Origin: Polaromonas jejuensis NBRC 106434
GTDB taxonomy: Bacteria > Pseudomonadota > Gammaproteobacteria > Burkholderiales > Burkholderiaceae_C
NCBI RefSeq assembly: GCF_001598235.1
Contig: NZ_BCYO01000004.1
Span: 62,001 to 126,000 of the forward strand
Direction: 5' to 3'
Length of the DNA stretch: 64,000 bases
Of the stretch, positions 8,976-18,452 are shown piece after piece. Below the pieces are notes generated by a model. The model worked only from the letters and a program-made list of their open reading frames with translations. It was not told the DNA's origin and did not search any database. Within the stretch, counting starts at the first letter, position 1. Each line of letters opens with the position of its first letter. The position numbers were made by a program, and so were the translations under genes.

Positions 8976-9839
8976 TTAGAGTTGGTAAAACTTCCGGATG
9001 GCATCCCAGGCCGACTGGGGGTCGTCGACATATTCGAACAGCTTGAGATCACCAGGCGATATCGCGCCTTCTTCGATCAGCACGTCAAAGTTGACCAGGC
9101 GTTTCCAGTAGTCGGAGCCAAAGAGAATGATGGGCACGGGCCTGGCCTTGCCGGTCTGCACCAGCGTGATGACTTCAAACAGCTCGTCAAGCGTGCCAAA
9201 TCCCCCCGGAAAGGCCACCAGCGCCTTGGCACGCATCATGAAGTGCATTTTGCGCAATGCGAAGTAGTGGAACTTGAAGTTCACCGATGGCGAGACATAG
9301 GGATTGGCCGACTGTTCGTGCGGCAGTGCAATGTTGAGTCCTACGGTGAGGGCGCCCATCTCGTACGCACCACGGTTGGCCGCTTCCATGATGCCGGGGC
9401 CGCCTCCGGTGCAGATGAACAGCTGCTCGGCCGTTGGGCGCGGCTTGCTGTAGGTGGCCACCAGGCGCGCAAACGCTCTGGCCTGCTCGTAATACCGGGC
9501 GTTGCGCATGTGGCGGCGGGCCAGCGCCAGCGCCGCTTCATCGCCGCTTTCCTCCGCGGCTTTGAGCGTTGCTGCGGCCTGCTCGGGTGCGGGAAAGCGT
9601 GCGCTGCCAAACACCACGACGGTGTTTTCGATGCCCTGCTCGTGCTGGTCAATCTCGGGTTTGAGCATCTCCAGCTGGAAGCGGATGCCGCGTGTCTCAC
9701 GGCGGAGCAGGAACTCCGGATCGGCGAAGGCGAGCCGATAGGCATCTGCCTGTAACGGCGATCCGTTGCTGGAGTGGGATTGCAGTTCCGCCCATGCATC
9801 TGCCAGGCGGTTGGTGGATAGGTCTTGAGTTTGGTCCAT
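8976..9839 (-). CDS. LOG family protein (putative nucleoside 5'-monophosphate phosphoribohydrolase)
   Basis: LOG-family protein of 287 aa; relatives release the base from N6-modified AMP (cytokinin activation) or from AMP. Signature motifs are present: GGGPGIMEAANRGA around residue 150 and PGGFGTLDELFE around residue 210, which carry the catalytic Arg/Glu and phosphate-binding loop. About 100 N-terminal residues precede the domain, longer than minimal LOG proteins and typical of the proteobacterial TIGR00730-like group formerly misnamed lysine decarboxylase. The real substrate is unknown. Confidence 0.88.
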   Translation of the reverse strand: MDQTQDLSTNRLADAWAELQSHSSNGSPLQADAYRLAFADPEFLLRRETRGIRFQLEMLKPEIDQHEQGIENTVVVFGSARFPAPEQAAATLKAAEESGDEAALALARRHMRNARYYEQARAFARLVATYSKPRPTAEQLFICTGGGPGIMEAANRGAYEMGALTVGLNIALPHEQSANPYVSPSVNFKFHYFALRKMHFMMRAKALVAFPGGFGTLDELFEVITLVQTGKARPVPIILFGSDYWKRLVNFDVLIEEGAISPGDLKLFEYVDDPQSAWDAIRKFYQL

Positions 9840-9966
9840 GCGCCATTGTCAACCATGGACGGGCTGCGTGGCACAGCGGGATGCGCTTCAGCCGGCATCC
9901 CGCAACAGCAGGTAACAGCCATGCCGTGTGTACGGCAAGGGGTACGGCAGCAGGGAGCCCCAGAAC

Positions 9967-9998
9967 AAAAAAAGCCCCCTCGGGAGGGAGCTTTTTTC
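9967..9998 (-). terminator. Rho-independent terminator of efp
   Basis: On the minus strand a stem of the AAAAAAGCTCCCT / AGGGGGCTTTTTTT type is followed by a run of T. It lies 40 bp beyond the efp stop. A-runs on the other side may also let it act on plus-strand transcription. Confidence 0.75.
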
Positions 9999-10038
9999 GG
10001 GGGGCAGGGCGCGCCTGAGCGGGCCCTTTGAGGGGCGC

Positions 10039-10593
10039 CTAGACGCGCTTGCGGTATTCGCCGGTGCGGGTGTCGATTTCAACGACATCGCCTTGGGCCA
10101 CGAAAATAGGCACACCGATTTCAAAGCCGGTGGCAATCTTGGCGGGCTTGAGGACCTTGCCGGAGGTGTCGCCCTTGACGGCAGGCTCGGTCCAGGTGAT
10201 TTCGCGCTGCACGCTGGTGGGCACTTCAACCGAGATGGCCTTGCCGTCATAAAACACGACTTCCAGTTCCATGCCGTCTTGCAGGTAGTTCAGCGAGTCG
10301 CCCATGTTTTCGGCTTCGACTTCGTACTGGTTGTACTCGGTGTCCATGCAGATGTACATCGGGTCGGCAAAGTAGGAATAGGTGCATTCCTTCTTGTCCA
10401 GAATGACCTGGTCCATCTTGTCGTCGGCCTTGAACACGACTTCGGTGTTGAAGTTGGCGATCAGGCTCTTGAGCTTCATGCGCACGGTGGCGGAGTTGCG
10501 CCCGCCGCGGCTGTATTCGGTCTTGAGCACGACCATGGGGTCTTTGCCGTTCATGATGACGTTACCGGCGCGGATTTCTTGAGCGATTTTCAT
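10039..10593 (-). CDS. efp: Elongation factor P (arginine-32 type)
   Basis: EF-P relieves ribosome stalling at polyproline stretches. Length 184 aa, with the three-domain EF-P pattern throughout. The residue at the tip of the domain I loop is Arg32 (loop YSRGGRN), not the Lys34 that E. coli modifies with beta-lysine. Arg32 is the residue that EarP rhamnosylates in Pseudomonas and Neisseria, and earP is directly upstream on the same strand (116-bp gap). The gene is followed by a good terminator. Confidence 0.97.
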   Translation of the reverse strand: MKIAQEIRAGNVIMNGKDPMVVLKTEYSRGGRNSATVRMKLKSLIANFNTEVVFKADDKMDQVILDKKECTYSYFADPMYICMDTEYNQYEVEAENMGDSLNYLQDGMELEVVFYDGKAISVEVPTSVQREITWTEPAVKGDTSGKVLKPAKIATGFEIGVPIFVAQGDVVEIDTRTGEYRKRV

Positions 10594-10709
10594 AGCAGTT
10601 TTGACTAGGGTGGACCGCTAAACGGGTGCAGGGATGTGCAGGTTCTGCGGCGGGTTGTGTGAGCGGGTATGCGCTTTGTCAGGCAGGCAAATCCGCTGAG
10701 CTCTTGATT

Positions 10710-11846
10710 TTAGCGTTTTTTTGCCACAAAGCCGAGCAGGCGGGTACTCAGGTCGTCCTGGGCCATCAGGCGGGAGCGGGCTGCCAGTGCGCAGGCCTGC
10801 CAGGCGGCCAGGTCGAGGGCCGTTGCGGGGCTTGGTTCCGGGGCAGGGGCCGGCGCTGGCCCGGTGTTCCAGCGGGTGTGAAAGACCCTGAGCGAGGGCG
10901 GGGCATCCAGCATGTCCAGAAAGGCCTGCAGCTTGGCCAGATGGGCTTCGTCCTCTTGCGGGTAGATGTGCCAGACAAAGGGCTTGCCGGCCCAAAGCGC
11001 CCGCAGCACCGAATCCTCACCCCGCACGAAATTGAGGTCGCAAGCCCACAGCAAATGGTCAAACTCCTGCTGCGTCAGCAGGTTCAGGTATGAAATTGAT
11101 AGCTGCTTGCGTCCGTCCAATAAGGGCTGGAGGCCTTTTTCATTATTTAAAACGGCTTTCACCGCCTTTTCGGCCCGTCCGGCCGCCACCAGCAGGCGCA
11201 CGGGCTCGCCATCCAGCCCGTGCGCGGCCCATTGCGCCAGGAGTTCGGACAATGCCGCGGGCTCGTAGCAAAACAGCGAGACCAGCTTTTCGCCGTTCCA
11301 GGGGATGTGTTGCGCGGCCAGCCAGCCGGCGCGGTCAAAGCGCGCCTGCCGTCCGGCCAGGCCGGGCTCGCGCAGCAGGCCGCCGGTGGCGGCCGTGAAG
11401 CCGGGGTAGAAAAACCACTTGGTCCAGCCGGCGGCGGGGCCGCTCATCACGGGCGAGGGCATGGCATGGCAGCGCTCGACATAGGGCTCGGCCGACAGGT
11501 ATTCGAGGTTGATCCACACGGGTTTTATGCCTGCAGCCCATTCCTTGCGGGCGCAAAATGCTATGAATTCAGGAGCAATTTCACAGCCGAAGGCCTCCAC
11601 CATCACGTCCGGCGCCTGTTGCTCCAGGCCCGCGGCAACCAGGTCCAGCGGCCCGGTCCAGGGCAGGACGCGCACGCCTTCGCAGCCGGCAGGGGCCATC
11701 CAGCCCAGCGCCGACGCGTCATCGACCCACAACCGCACCTGCTGGCCGCGCCCGGCGAGGTCGGCGGCCAGGCGCCAGCACACGCCGATGTCCCCGAAGT
11801 TGTCGATAACCTTGCAAAAAATGTCCCAAACGCGCACGGCAGCCAT
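10710..11846 (-). CDS. earP: EF-P arginine rhamnosyltransferase
   Basis: EarP transfers rhamnose from dTDP-rhamnose to Arg32 of EF-P. Length 378 aa. N-terminal motif IDNFGDIGVCWRLA carries the conserved aspartates (Asp15 and Asp19 here); the C-terminal LLWACDLNFVRGEDS and FVWHIYPQEDEAH are EarP hallmarks. It sits immediately upstream of efp. Two segments (positions 11088-11144 and 11523-11576) match the dispersed repeat; they fall in variable stretches between conserved blocks and keep the frame open. The catalytic core looks intact, so the protein is probably active. Confidence 0.95.
   Translation of the reverse strand: MAAVRVWDIFCKVIDNFGDIGVCWRLAADLAGRGQQVRLWVDDASALGWMAPAGCEGVRVLPWTGPLDLVAAGLEQQAPDVMVEAFGCEIAPEFIAFCARKEWAAGIKPVWINLEYLSAEPYVERCHAMPSPVMSGPAAGWTKWFFYPGFTAATGGLLREPGLAGRQARFDRAGWLAAQHIPWNGEKLVSLFCYEPAALSELLAQWAAHGLDGEPVRLLVAAGRAEKAVKAVLNNEKGLQPLLDGRKQLSISYLNLLTQQEFDHLLWACDLNFVRGEDSVLRALWAGKPFVWHIYPQEDEAHLAKLQAFLDMLDAPPSLRVFHTRWNTGPAPAPAPEPSPATALDLAAWQACALAARSRLMAQDDLSTRLLGFVAKKR
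11088..11144 (+). repeat. Dispersed hairpin repeat, copy inside earP (3' part)
   Basis: One of the clearest copies: GTATGAAATTGATAGC, then CTGCTTGCGTCC, AATAAGGGCT and GGAGGCCTTTTTCATT. It is read antisense by earP and encodes part of the VLNNEKGLQPLLDGRKQLS stretch, just before the conserved LLWACDLNF block. Confidence 0.8.
11523..11576 (-). repeat. Dispersed hairpin repeat, second copy inside earP
   Basis: On the minus strand it reads GAATTCATAGC, then TTGCGCCCGCAAGGAATGGG and CTGCAGGCATAAAA, the same order of blocks as the other copies. The internal GCCC...GGGC arms are present. It encodes EFIAFCARKEWAAGIK, a stretch between two conserved EarP motifs. Confidence 0.6.
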
Positions 11847-12020
11847 GCGGATATTGTGACGCCAGCACGGCGGGCGCCATGGCGCCGCCGGTTTCCATAC
11901 TCTGTCTGCCGGTGAATATTGCCCGAACCACCGCTACCCCTTCGAATGGGCATTGGTGAACGGCTTGCCCGTGGCTATGCTGTAGGCCCCACGCCATGCC
12001 CGGTGCGGCAGGAGAGGCCC

Positions 12021-13751
12021 ATGACACCCAGGCAACTGATCGTTTGCTGCGACGGCACCAACAACAACCTGACCGGCGGCAGCCACGACACCAACGTGAC
12101 CAAGCTTTGCGATTTGCTGGCGCCGGAGGCCAGCGGCCAGCTTCTTTACTACGACCCAGGCGTGGGCAACCCGGGCCAGCTGCCCGGGGCGACGGCGTCG
12201 GACAACTTCAGCCGCCGCTATGAGCGGCTCTACGGGTTGGCTTTTGGCAAGGGTATTTACGAAAACATCGCCGAGGCCTACCTGTTTCTCATGCGCCACT
12301 ACCAGGCCGGTGACCAGATTTTCCTGTATGGCTTTTCGCGCGGCGCCTTCACCGCGCGCAGCATTGGCGGCCTGGTTACGCAGTTCGGCCTGCTGCGGCC
12401 CGAAATGGAGAGCATGGTGCCCACGCTCCTGCATGTCTATTTCTCCGACAGGGAAAAGGGCAAGGGCGAATACCAGCGAATCCGGGCCCAGATCAGCGAG
12501 CTGTTTTGCGCCAGCGACGCGAGGCTGGCCCCGATCTGGTTTGTCGGCGTGTGGGATACGGTGGCGTCCGTGGGCGCGCCTTTCCTCAGCCGCACCATCA
12601 CCGCCTCGCCCACCATCGTGGGCAAGCGCTTCCACCATGTGCGCCAGGCCCTGGCGCTGGACGAATACCGGCGCTCTTTCGAGCCCCGTCCCTATTACAT
12701 CGACCCGGCTTTCGACTACGCGGCGCATGGCCAGAGCATCCGGCAGCTGTGGTTTTCAGGCGCGCACTGCGACGTGGGCGGCGGCTACATCACGTCGGCC
12801 GCGCGGCTGTCCAATGAATCGCTGCAATGGATGCTGGAAGAGTCCGTGGCATGCGGGTTGCGCCTGCCGGCGAACTTCCTGGCGGCCTCCGGCGGGGTGG
12901 ATGCCCAGGCCGTTCTGAAAGTGCAGCGGGCGGCCGGTTTGCCTTCCTTCATGGCCGTGCCCCGGGTGCACAGCGAAACCTTCGAGACACCCCTGTGGGC
13001 ACTTGCGGGGCTCAGGCTGCGGGATACTCATGCGGTGGGTGACCCGGGCGGCCCCATGCTGCCTGCGCACCCGGTGGAGCACCCCTGCGTGGCACAGCTG
13101 GGTCTTTCCTTTCCGGCCGACACGGTGTGGGCCAAATCCCGTTCACCCTTGCCGCTTGTCGTCGCGGCGGTGTTCCTGCTGGTTTTCTGGTCGGCCGCAG
13201 GCGGGCTTTTGAGCGGCGCCATCGACCCGGGCACGATGTCCCTGTGGCAGTGCCTGCTGGCGCTGGTCACCGCGCTGCCCGAGGCGGCCGTCGCCAACCT
13301 GGTGCTCGCGCACTGGCAACTCGGGTGGTGGCTGTCATGGGCTTACCCCACAGAGGCGCTACCGGCTTTTGGGCGTGTGGCAGGCGCACTGCTGGCTGAC
13401 CTGGGCCTGATCGCCGCGTATGGCTACATCATCTCGCGCGGGATCACCTGGGCATTTGCGCGCGTGGCCGGGCTGCGCCGGGCCTCACAGCGGCCTTCGC
13501 TCGCGCTCAACCTGCTGGGAATGAGTGGCCTGTTCACGGTGGCCGCCGACCTCACGGAAAACATGCTCACGCTGCTGCTCGTCAGCGGCTTTCCCAGCAC
13601 CCTGCTTCCGCAGGCGGAACTGCTGGTGGGGCTGGCCATGACGGCCGCGGCGCTGGCCAAGTGGACCGGGCTTGCAGCTTGCGGCGCTCTGTGGGCATGG
13701 GGTGTGGGGAAGCGCCGGCGCACCTGGCAAGCCGCGACGGTAAGAGGGTAA
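12021..13751 (+). CDS. DUF2235 domain alpha/beta hydrolase with membrane-associated C-terminus
   Basis: Protein of 576 aa. The ATG at 12021 is chosen because GGAGAG lies 5 bases upstream and the domain begins at once with LIVCCDGTNNN. The DUF2235 domain (about residues 5-310) has a nucleophile elbow YGFSRGAFTARS and a late GAHCDVGGGY motif. This is the fold of Tle1-type phospholipase effectors of type VI secretion. The C-terminal 200 residues hold about five hydrophobic segments. No immunity gene, VgrG or other T6SS gene is adjacent, so an effector role is unproven; a housekeeping membrane lipase is equally possible. Confidence 0.85.
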   Translation: MTPRQLIVCCDGTNNNLTGGSHDTNVTKLCDLLAPEASGQLLYYDPGVGNPGQLPGATASDNFSRRYERLYGLAFGKGIYENIAEAYLFLMRHYQAGDQIFLYGFSRGAFTARSIGGLVTQFGLLRPEMESMVPTLLHVYFSDREKGKGEYQRIRAQISELFCASDARLAPIWFVGVWDTVASVGAPFLSRTITASPTIVGKRFHHVRQALALDEYRRSFEPRPYYIDPAFDYAAHGQSIRQLWFSGAHCDVGGGYITSAARLSNESLQWMLEESVACGLRLPANFLAASGGVDAQAVLKVQRAAGLPSFMAVPRVHSETFETPLWALAGLRLRDTHAVGDPGGPMLPAHPVEHPCVAQLGLSFPADTVWAKSRSPLPLVVAAVFLLVFWSAAGGLLSGAIDPGTMSLWQCLLALVTALPEAAVANLVLAHWQLGWWLSWAYPTEALPAFGRVAGALLADLGLIAAYGYIISRGITWAFARVAGLRRASQRPSLALNLLGMSGLFTVAADLTENMLTLLLVSGFPSTLLPQAELLVGLAMTAAALAKWTGLAACGALWAWGVGKRRRTWQAATVRG

Positions 13752-13811
13752 AGCCCGGCCTCAGGCGGGCAGCGGGCACGCCGTATCGGGGCGCGCGGCA
13801 AAATAGGGCTT

Positions 13812-15779
13812 ATGTCCCAAAACCTGAGCACCGTACATACGCCCGAGCTGCTGGCCGAAGTGGCAGCGTTGCCCGCACTGCCGGGGGTCTACCGCTATTT
13901 CGACGCCGAAGGCGGTGTGCTCTACGTCGGCAAGGCGCGCAACCTCAAAAAGCGGGTGACCAGCTACTTCCAGAAAAACCACGGCGGCACGCGCATTGGC
14001 CACATGGTGAGCAAGATAGCCCGCATGGAAACCACGGTGGTGCGCTCGGAGGCCGAGGCGCTGCTGCTGGAAAACAACCTGATCAAGGCGCTGAATCCGA
14101 AATACAACATCCTGTTTCGGGACGACAAGAGCTATCCCTACCTCAAGTTGACGGGCACCAGCACCGCGCAGGCGGAGGGCCCGCCGGCGCAGGTCTTCCC
14201 GCGCATCGCCTACTACCGTGGTGCGGTGGAGAAGAAGCACCGCTACTTCGGCCCCTATCCCAGCGCTTGGGCGGTGAAGGACACCATCTTGCTGCTGCAG
14301 AAAGTCTTCAAGCTGCGCACCTGCGAAGACACGGTGTTCAACAACCGCACCCGGCCCTGCCTGCTGTACCAGATCAAGCGCTGCTCCGCGCCCTGCGTGG
14401 GCCATGTGTCGGCCGAGCAGTATGCGTTGGACACCGCCAATGCCGAGCGCTTTTTGCAAGGCCAGGCGCAGGACATCCTGACCGAGCTTGAAAAGAAGAT
14501 GCTGGCGCACGCCGACAAGCTGGAGTTCGAGCAGGCCGCCGAACTGCGCAACCAGATGGCCGCGTTGTCCAAGGTGCTGCACCAGCAGTCCATGGAAATT
14601 GGCGGCGACAAGGACGTGGACATCCTGGCGGTGAAAGTGCAGGGCGGCAAGGCCTGCGTCAACCTGGCCATGGTGCGCGGCGGCCGGCATTTGGGCGACA
14701 GGGCTTACTTCCCCACGCATGTCGAAAATGCCACCGATGCCGCGACACTGGATCTGGAGATTGAGGAAGCGGGCACAGGCGAGGGCACGCCTGCCAGGCC
14801 GCAGCCAGGCGGCAAGTCCCTGGAGGCCCTGGTGCTGGAAGCCTTCATCGCCCAGCACTACATCGACGTGCCCGTGCCGCCCACCCTGGTGTGCAGCGAG
14901 CCGGTGGACAAGGCGTTGATCGATGCCCTGGCCGCCCAGGCCGGCAGCAGGGTCACGGCCCTTCACCAGCCGCACGAACAGCGCCGCATCTGGCTGGAAA
15001 TGGCGCAAAAGAATGCCGGCCTGCAGCTGGCGCGGCTGCTGGCCGAGCAGGGCTCGCAACAGGCGCGCACGCGTGCGCTGGCCGAAGCGCTGGACCTGTC
15101 CCTGGACAACCTGGATGCCCTGCGCATCGAGTGTTTCGACATCTCGCACACGGCGGGCGAGTCCACCCAGGCCTCCTGCGTGGTGTTTCACGGCCACAAG
15201 ATGGTCAACAGCGAATACCGTCGCTACAACATCGAAGGCATCACGCCCGGCGACGATTACGCGGCCATGCGCCAGGTGCTGACGCGCCGCTACACCAGGC
15301 TGGCCGAGGCCGCACGCAATGGCGACGCCAGGTTGCCCGACCTGGTGCTGGTCGATGGCGGCAAGGGGCAGGTTTCCATGGCGCGCGAAGTGTTCAGCGA
15401 GCTGGGCCTGGACCTGGGGCTGATTGCCGGTGTTGAAAAAGGCGAGGGCCGCAAGGTCGGGCTGGAGGAACTGGTGTTTGCCGACGGCCGCGACAAGGCC
15501 TACCTGGGCCGGGACTCGGCCGCGCTGATGCTGATTGCGCAGATCCGCGATGAGGCCCACCGCTTTGCCATCACCGGCATGCGCGCCAAGCGCGCCAAGG
15601 TGCGTGTGGGTGGCAGCAAGCTGGAAGATATTCCGGGCATAGGCCCCAAGCGGCGCGCCAGCCTGCTGCAGCGCTTTGGCGGCATTCGCGGCATCGCGTC
15701 GGCCAGCGCCGAAGACATCGCCATGGTCGACGGCATTTCCAAAGACCTGGCCGAAGAAATTTACCGGGCCCTGCATTGA
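13812..15779 (+). CDS. uvrC: Excinuclease ABC subunit C
   Basis: UvrC makes both incisions in nucleotide excision repair with UvrA and UvrB. Length 655 aa. Order of parts: GIY-YIG nuclease domain ([20 protein letters not shown], about 20-95), UVR motif ([14 protein letters not shown], about 235-250), RNase H-like nuclease domain with [14 protein letters not shown] and VLVDGGKGQ, and a C-terminal helix-hairpin-helix pair ([18 protein letters not shown]). The stop precedes pgsA by about 110 bp, the usual uvrC-pgsA order in betaproteobacteria. Confidence 0.97.
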   Translation: MSQNLSTVHTPELLAEVAALPALPGVYRYFDAEGGVLYVGKARNLKKRVTSYFQKNHGGTRIGHMVSKIARMETTVVRSEAEALLLENNLIKALNPKYNILFRDDKSYPYLKLTGTSTAQAEGPPAQVFPRIAYYRGAVEKKHRYFGPYPSAWAVKDTILLLQKVFKLRTCEDTVFNNRTRPCLLYQIKRCSAPCVGHVSAEQYALDTANAERFLQGQAQDILTELEKKMLAHADKLEFEQAAELRNQMAALSKVLHQQSMEIGGDKDVDILAVKVQGGKACVNLAMVRGGRHLGDRAYFPTHVENATDAATLDLEIEEAGTGEGTPARPQPGGKSLEALVLEAFIAQHYIDVPVPPTLVCSEPVDKALIDALAAQAGSRVTALHQPHEQRRIWLEMAQKNAGLQLARLLAEQGSQQARTRALAEALDLSLDNLDALRIECFDISHTAGESTQASCVVFHGHKMVNSEYRRYNIEGITPGDDYAAMRQVLTRRYTRLAEAARNGDARLPDLVLVDGGKGQVSMAREVFSELGLDLGLIAGVEKGEGRKVGLEELVFADGRDKAYLGRDSAALMLIAQIRDEAHRFAITGMRAKRAKVRVGGSKLEDIPGIGPKRRASLLQRFGGIRGIASASAEDIAMVDGISKDLAEEIYRALH

Positions 15780-15889
15780 GTGTGCAGACGCTCGCCGGCT
15801 CGGTCAGGCGAGACGTTTTTGTACAACGAACCCAGGCATTTTGGCCTGCGCGGACAGGGCAGGGGACGGCTCATGCCAAAATCGCGCTC

Positions 15890-16456
15890 ATGTTTCTGAC
15901 CATCCCCACCTTGATGACCTGGACCCGCATTGTTGCGATTCCGTTGATCGTGGGGGTTTTCTATCTGAATATCGCCCCGGCCGAACGCAACCTGATTGCC
16001 ACGCTGATGTTCGTGGTCTTCGCCGCGACCGATTGGCTGGACGGTTTTCTGGCGCGCAAGCTGAACCAGACCTCCTCGTTTGGCGCCTTTCTCGATCCGG
16101 TGGCCGACAAATTCCTCGTGTGTGCCTCCCTGCTGGTGCTGGTGCATTTGCAGCGCGCCGATGTGTTTGTGGCGCTCATCATCATTGGCCGCGAGATTGC
16201 GATTTCGGCGCTGCGCGAATGGATGGCGCAGATCGGCGCCGCCAAGAGCGTGGCCGTGCACATGATCGGCAAGGTCAAAACCACGGTGCAGATGATTGCG
16301 ATTCCCTTCCTGCTGTTTGACGGCAGGCTGTTCGGGCTGGTCGACACCCATGTATGGGGCACCTGGCTGATCTGGCTGTCGGCGATTCTGACGGTGTGGT
16401 CCATGGTTTATTACCTGCAAAAAGCCATTCCGGAAATTCGCGCGCGGGCCAAATGA
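15890..16456 (+). CDS. pgsA: CDP-diacylglycerol--glycerol-3-phosphate 3-phosphatidyltransferase
   Basis: Integral inner-membrane enzyme for the committed step of phosphatidylglycerol synthesis. The start at 15890 gives 188 aa beginning MFLTIPTLMTWTRI, matching PgsA N-termini; a longer frame from 15776 would add 38 unrelated residues. The CDP-alcohol phosphotransferase motif D-x2-D-G-x2-A-R-x8-G-x3-D-x3-D is complete (TDWLDGFLARK ... GAFLDPVADK). Several TM segments. It follows uvrC, likely in one transcript. Confidence 0.95.
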   Translation: MFLTIPTLMTWTRIVAIPLIVGVFYLNIAPAERNLIATLMFVVFAATDWLDGFLARKLNQTSSFGAFLDPVADKFLVCASLLVLVHLQRADVFVALIIIGREIAISALREWMAQIGAAKSVAVHMIGKVKTTVQMIAIPFLLFDGRLFGLVDTHVWGTWLIWLSAILTVWSMVYYLQKAIPEIRARAK

Positions 16457-16479
16457 ATCTTTGCTGAAGTGGTCAGTTC

Positions 16480-17406
16480 TTGAGTTCCGTACATTCCTCC
16501 AGCGCCCCGGTTCCCTTCATGATTCGGGCGATGCCCGCCGTGTTCGTGCTGATCTGGAGCACCGGCTTCATCGTCGCCAAGTTCGGACTGCCTTATGCGC
16601 CGCCGCTGACCTTTCTGGCGATTCGCTATTTCTTCTCCATCGTCTGCTTCCTGGTCTGGATCATGCTGGCCCGAGCCTCCTGGCCGCGCGGGCGCGCGCA
16701 GTGGCTGCATCTGGTCGTGACAGGGGTGCTGATGCATGGCGGCTATCTGGGCGGTGTCTGGGTGGCCGTCAAGGGCGGCATGGGCTCCGGCCTCACGGCG
16801 CTGATCGTGGGCTTGCAGCCGGTGCTGACGGCGCTGTGGATTTCGTGGGCGGCGCCTTCCGGCGGTTCCGGGCAAGCCCAAGTCACCGCACGGCAGTGGA
16901 CAGGGCTGGTGCTGGGCCTGGGTGGTTTGCTGCTGGTGGTCGCGCGCAAATTTGGCACGGGCAGCGAGGTCACGGCGCTGACCCTGGCTTGCGCGCTGTT
17001 TGCGCTGCTCTGCATCACGGTGGGCACGCTTTACCAGAAGCGTTTTGTGCAGCCTGCCGATGTGCGCAGCGCCAATGCCATCCAGCTGGGCGCGGCCCTG
17101 TTGTTGACCTTGCCGTTGGCCTTTCTGGAAAGCGAAGCCATTGTCTGGAACGCCCCATTCATCGGCTCCATGGCCTGGTCGGTGCTGGCGCTCACGCTGG
17201 GCGGCAGTTCGCTGCTCTATCTGCTGATCCAGCGCGGAGCGGCCACCTCGGTGACCAGCTTGCTCTACCTGGTGCCGCCCACCACGGCCCTGATGGCCTG
17301 GCTGCTGTTCGGCGAACCGATCACGGCAGCGACCATCGTGGGCACGGCGCTCACGGCGCTGGGCGTGAGCCTCGTGGTGCGGTCCGCGAAGCCGCGGGTG
17401 GCGTAG
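16480..17406 (+). CDS. EamA/DMT-family permease
   Basis: Drug/metabolite transporter superfamily membrane protein, 308 aa from a TTG at 16480; an ATG at 16519 (MIRAMPAVFVLIW) is an equally good start, as neither has a clear ribosome binding site. About ten hydrophobic segments in two EamA repeats; the second ends VPPTTALMAWLLFGEPITAATIVG, typical of the family. The 3' end overlaps the convergent LysR gene by 56 bp. The substrate is unknown. Confidence 0.85.
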   Translation: MSSVHSSSAPVPFMIRAMPAVFVLIWSTGFIVAKFGLPYAPPLTFLAIRYFFSIVCFLVWIMLARASWPRGRAQWLHLVVTGVLMHGGYLGGVWVAVKGGMGSGLTALIVGLQPVLTALWISWAAPSGGSGQAQVTARQWTGLVLGLGGLLLVVARKFGTGSEVTALTLACALFALLCITVGTLYQKRFVQPADVRSANAIQLGAALLLTLPLAFLESEAIVWNAPFIGSMAWSVLALTLGGSSLLYLLIQRGAATSVTSLLYLVPPTTALMAWLLFGEPITAATIVGTALTALGVSLVVRSAKPRVA

Positions 17407-18325
17407 TCCTCCAGGGCGCGTCCTGAAACTGCGCGAGCAGAAAATCGATGAGCAGGCGGATACGCCGCGGCGAGTCCGTGCGGTAGGGCGCCAGCCAGTG
17501 AATGTCGGCGTCGGGCATGGCGTAGCCCGGCAGCACGCGCACCAGTTGGCCTGACGCCAGCTGGGGCGCAATATCCCAGAGGCTGCGCAGCATGATGCCG
17601 CGGCCCTCCACGCACCAGTCGCGCACCAGCTCACCGGAGTTGCTCGACAGCGGCCCATGCACGCGCACCCGGGTGGGTGTTTTGTCGCGGTCTTTGTGCA
17701 GGGTCCATACATCAAAACGCTGGCCCGCATTGCCGTTTTCACGCACGATCAGGCAGGCGTGCGTCTGCAAGGCTTCCACGCTTGAAGGGGCGCCATGCTG
17801 CCTGATGTAGCGGGGTGAGGCCACCAGCACGCGCTGGTTGCGCGCCAGCCGGCGCGACACCCATTGCGCGGCCTGCCGGCCTTCCACCTCCCAGAGCCAG
17901 ATGGCACCGTCATATCCTTCGAGCACAAGGTCTGGCAGTTGCTCGGTGAGCTGCAACTGGATCTCGATGCGTGGGTAGCGTTCCTGAAAGTTCGCCAGCG
18001 CAGGCCCCAGCCACAAGCGCCCGAATCCGAAGGTGGCCGCCAGCCGGATCAAGCCCGTGGGCTCGGCCTTGCGTTCCTGCAACTCGGCTTCCAGCGCGGT
18101 AAAGCCCTGCAGCAACACCAGCGCGCGTTCGCACACGGTCTCGCCCTCGGCGGTCGGGCTGACGCGCCGCGTGGTGCGCTGGAACAGACGCTGGCCCAGT
18201 TGTGCTTCCAGCGCGGCCAGGCGCTTGGTCACAACGGGCGGGGCCACATCGAGGCTGAGCGCGGCGGCGGACAGGCTGCCGTGATCGCGTACCGCCAGTA
18301 CAAGCTCCAGGTCGCTGCGTTCCAT
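17351..18325 (-). CDS. LysR-family transcriptional regulator (DmlR-like)
   Basis: LTTR of 324 aa. Winged HTH at the N-terminus (SLSAAALSLDVAPPVVTKRLAALEAQLGQRLF, residues 16-49), then a periplasmic-binding-like effector domain. The sequence style (SPRRIRLLIDFLLAQF near the end) is that of the CrgA/DmlR subgroup. It is divergent from the hydrolase-dehydrogenase pair with a 127-bp intergenic region, the classical LTTR arrangement. In E. coli, dmlR is likewise divergent from dmlA, so control of the downstream dehydrogenase gene by a hydroxyacid inducer is a reasonable inference. The 3' end overlaps the EamA gene. Confidence 0.9.
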   Translation of the reverse strand: MERSDLELVLAVRDHGSLSAAALSLDVAPPVVTKRLAALEAQLGQRLFQRTTRRVSPTAEGETVCERALVLLQGFTALEAELQERKAEPTGLIRLAATFGFGRLWLGPALANFQERYPRIEIQLQLTEQLPDLVLEGYDGAIWLWEVEGRQAAQWVSRRLARNQRVLVASPRYIRQHGAPSSVEALQTHACLIVRENGNAGQRFDVWTLHKDRDKTPTRVRVHGPLSSNSGELVRDWCVEGRGIMLRSLWDIAPQLASGQLVRVLPGYAMPDADIHWLAPYRTDSPRRIRLLIDFLLAQFQDAPWRTTPPAASRTAPRGSRPAP

Positions 18326-18452
18326 TCATGCCCTAAAAGAAATAATTGATTGCCGGATTATTGCTTGAATCGAGCTTCTGGGTGCGACAAAATCTGTGAA
18401 GAGTACACAGAGGCAAGGGTTCACGTCATGGAAAGAAAAGCAAGGCGGATAA

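Noticed and set aside
12021..13751. The DUF2235 gene as part of a type VI secretion locus
   Set aside because: No VgrG, PAAR, Hcp or immunity gene is nearby; only the family resemblance supports the idea.
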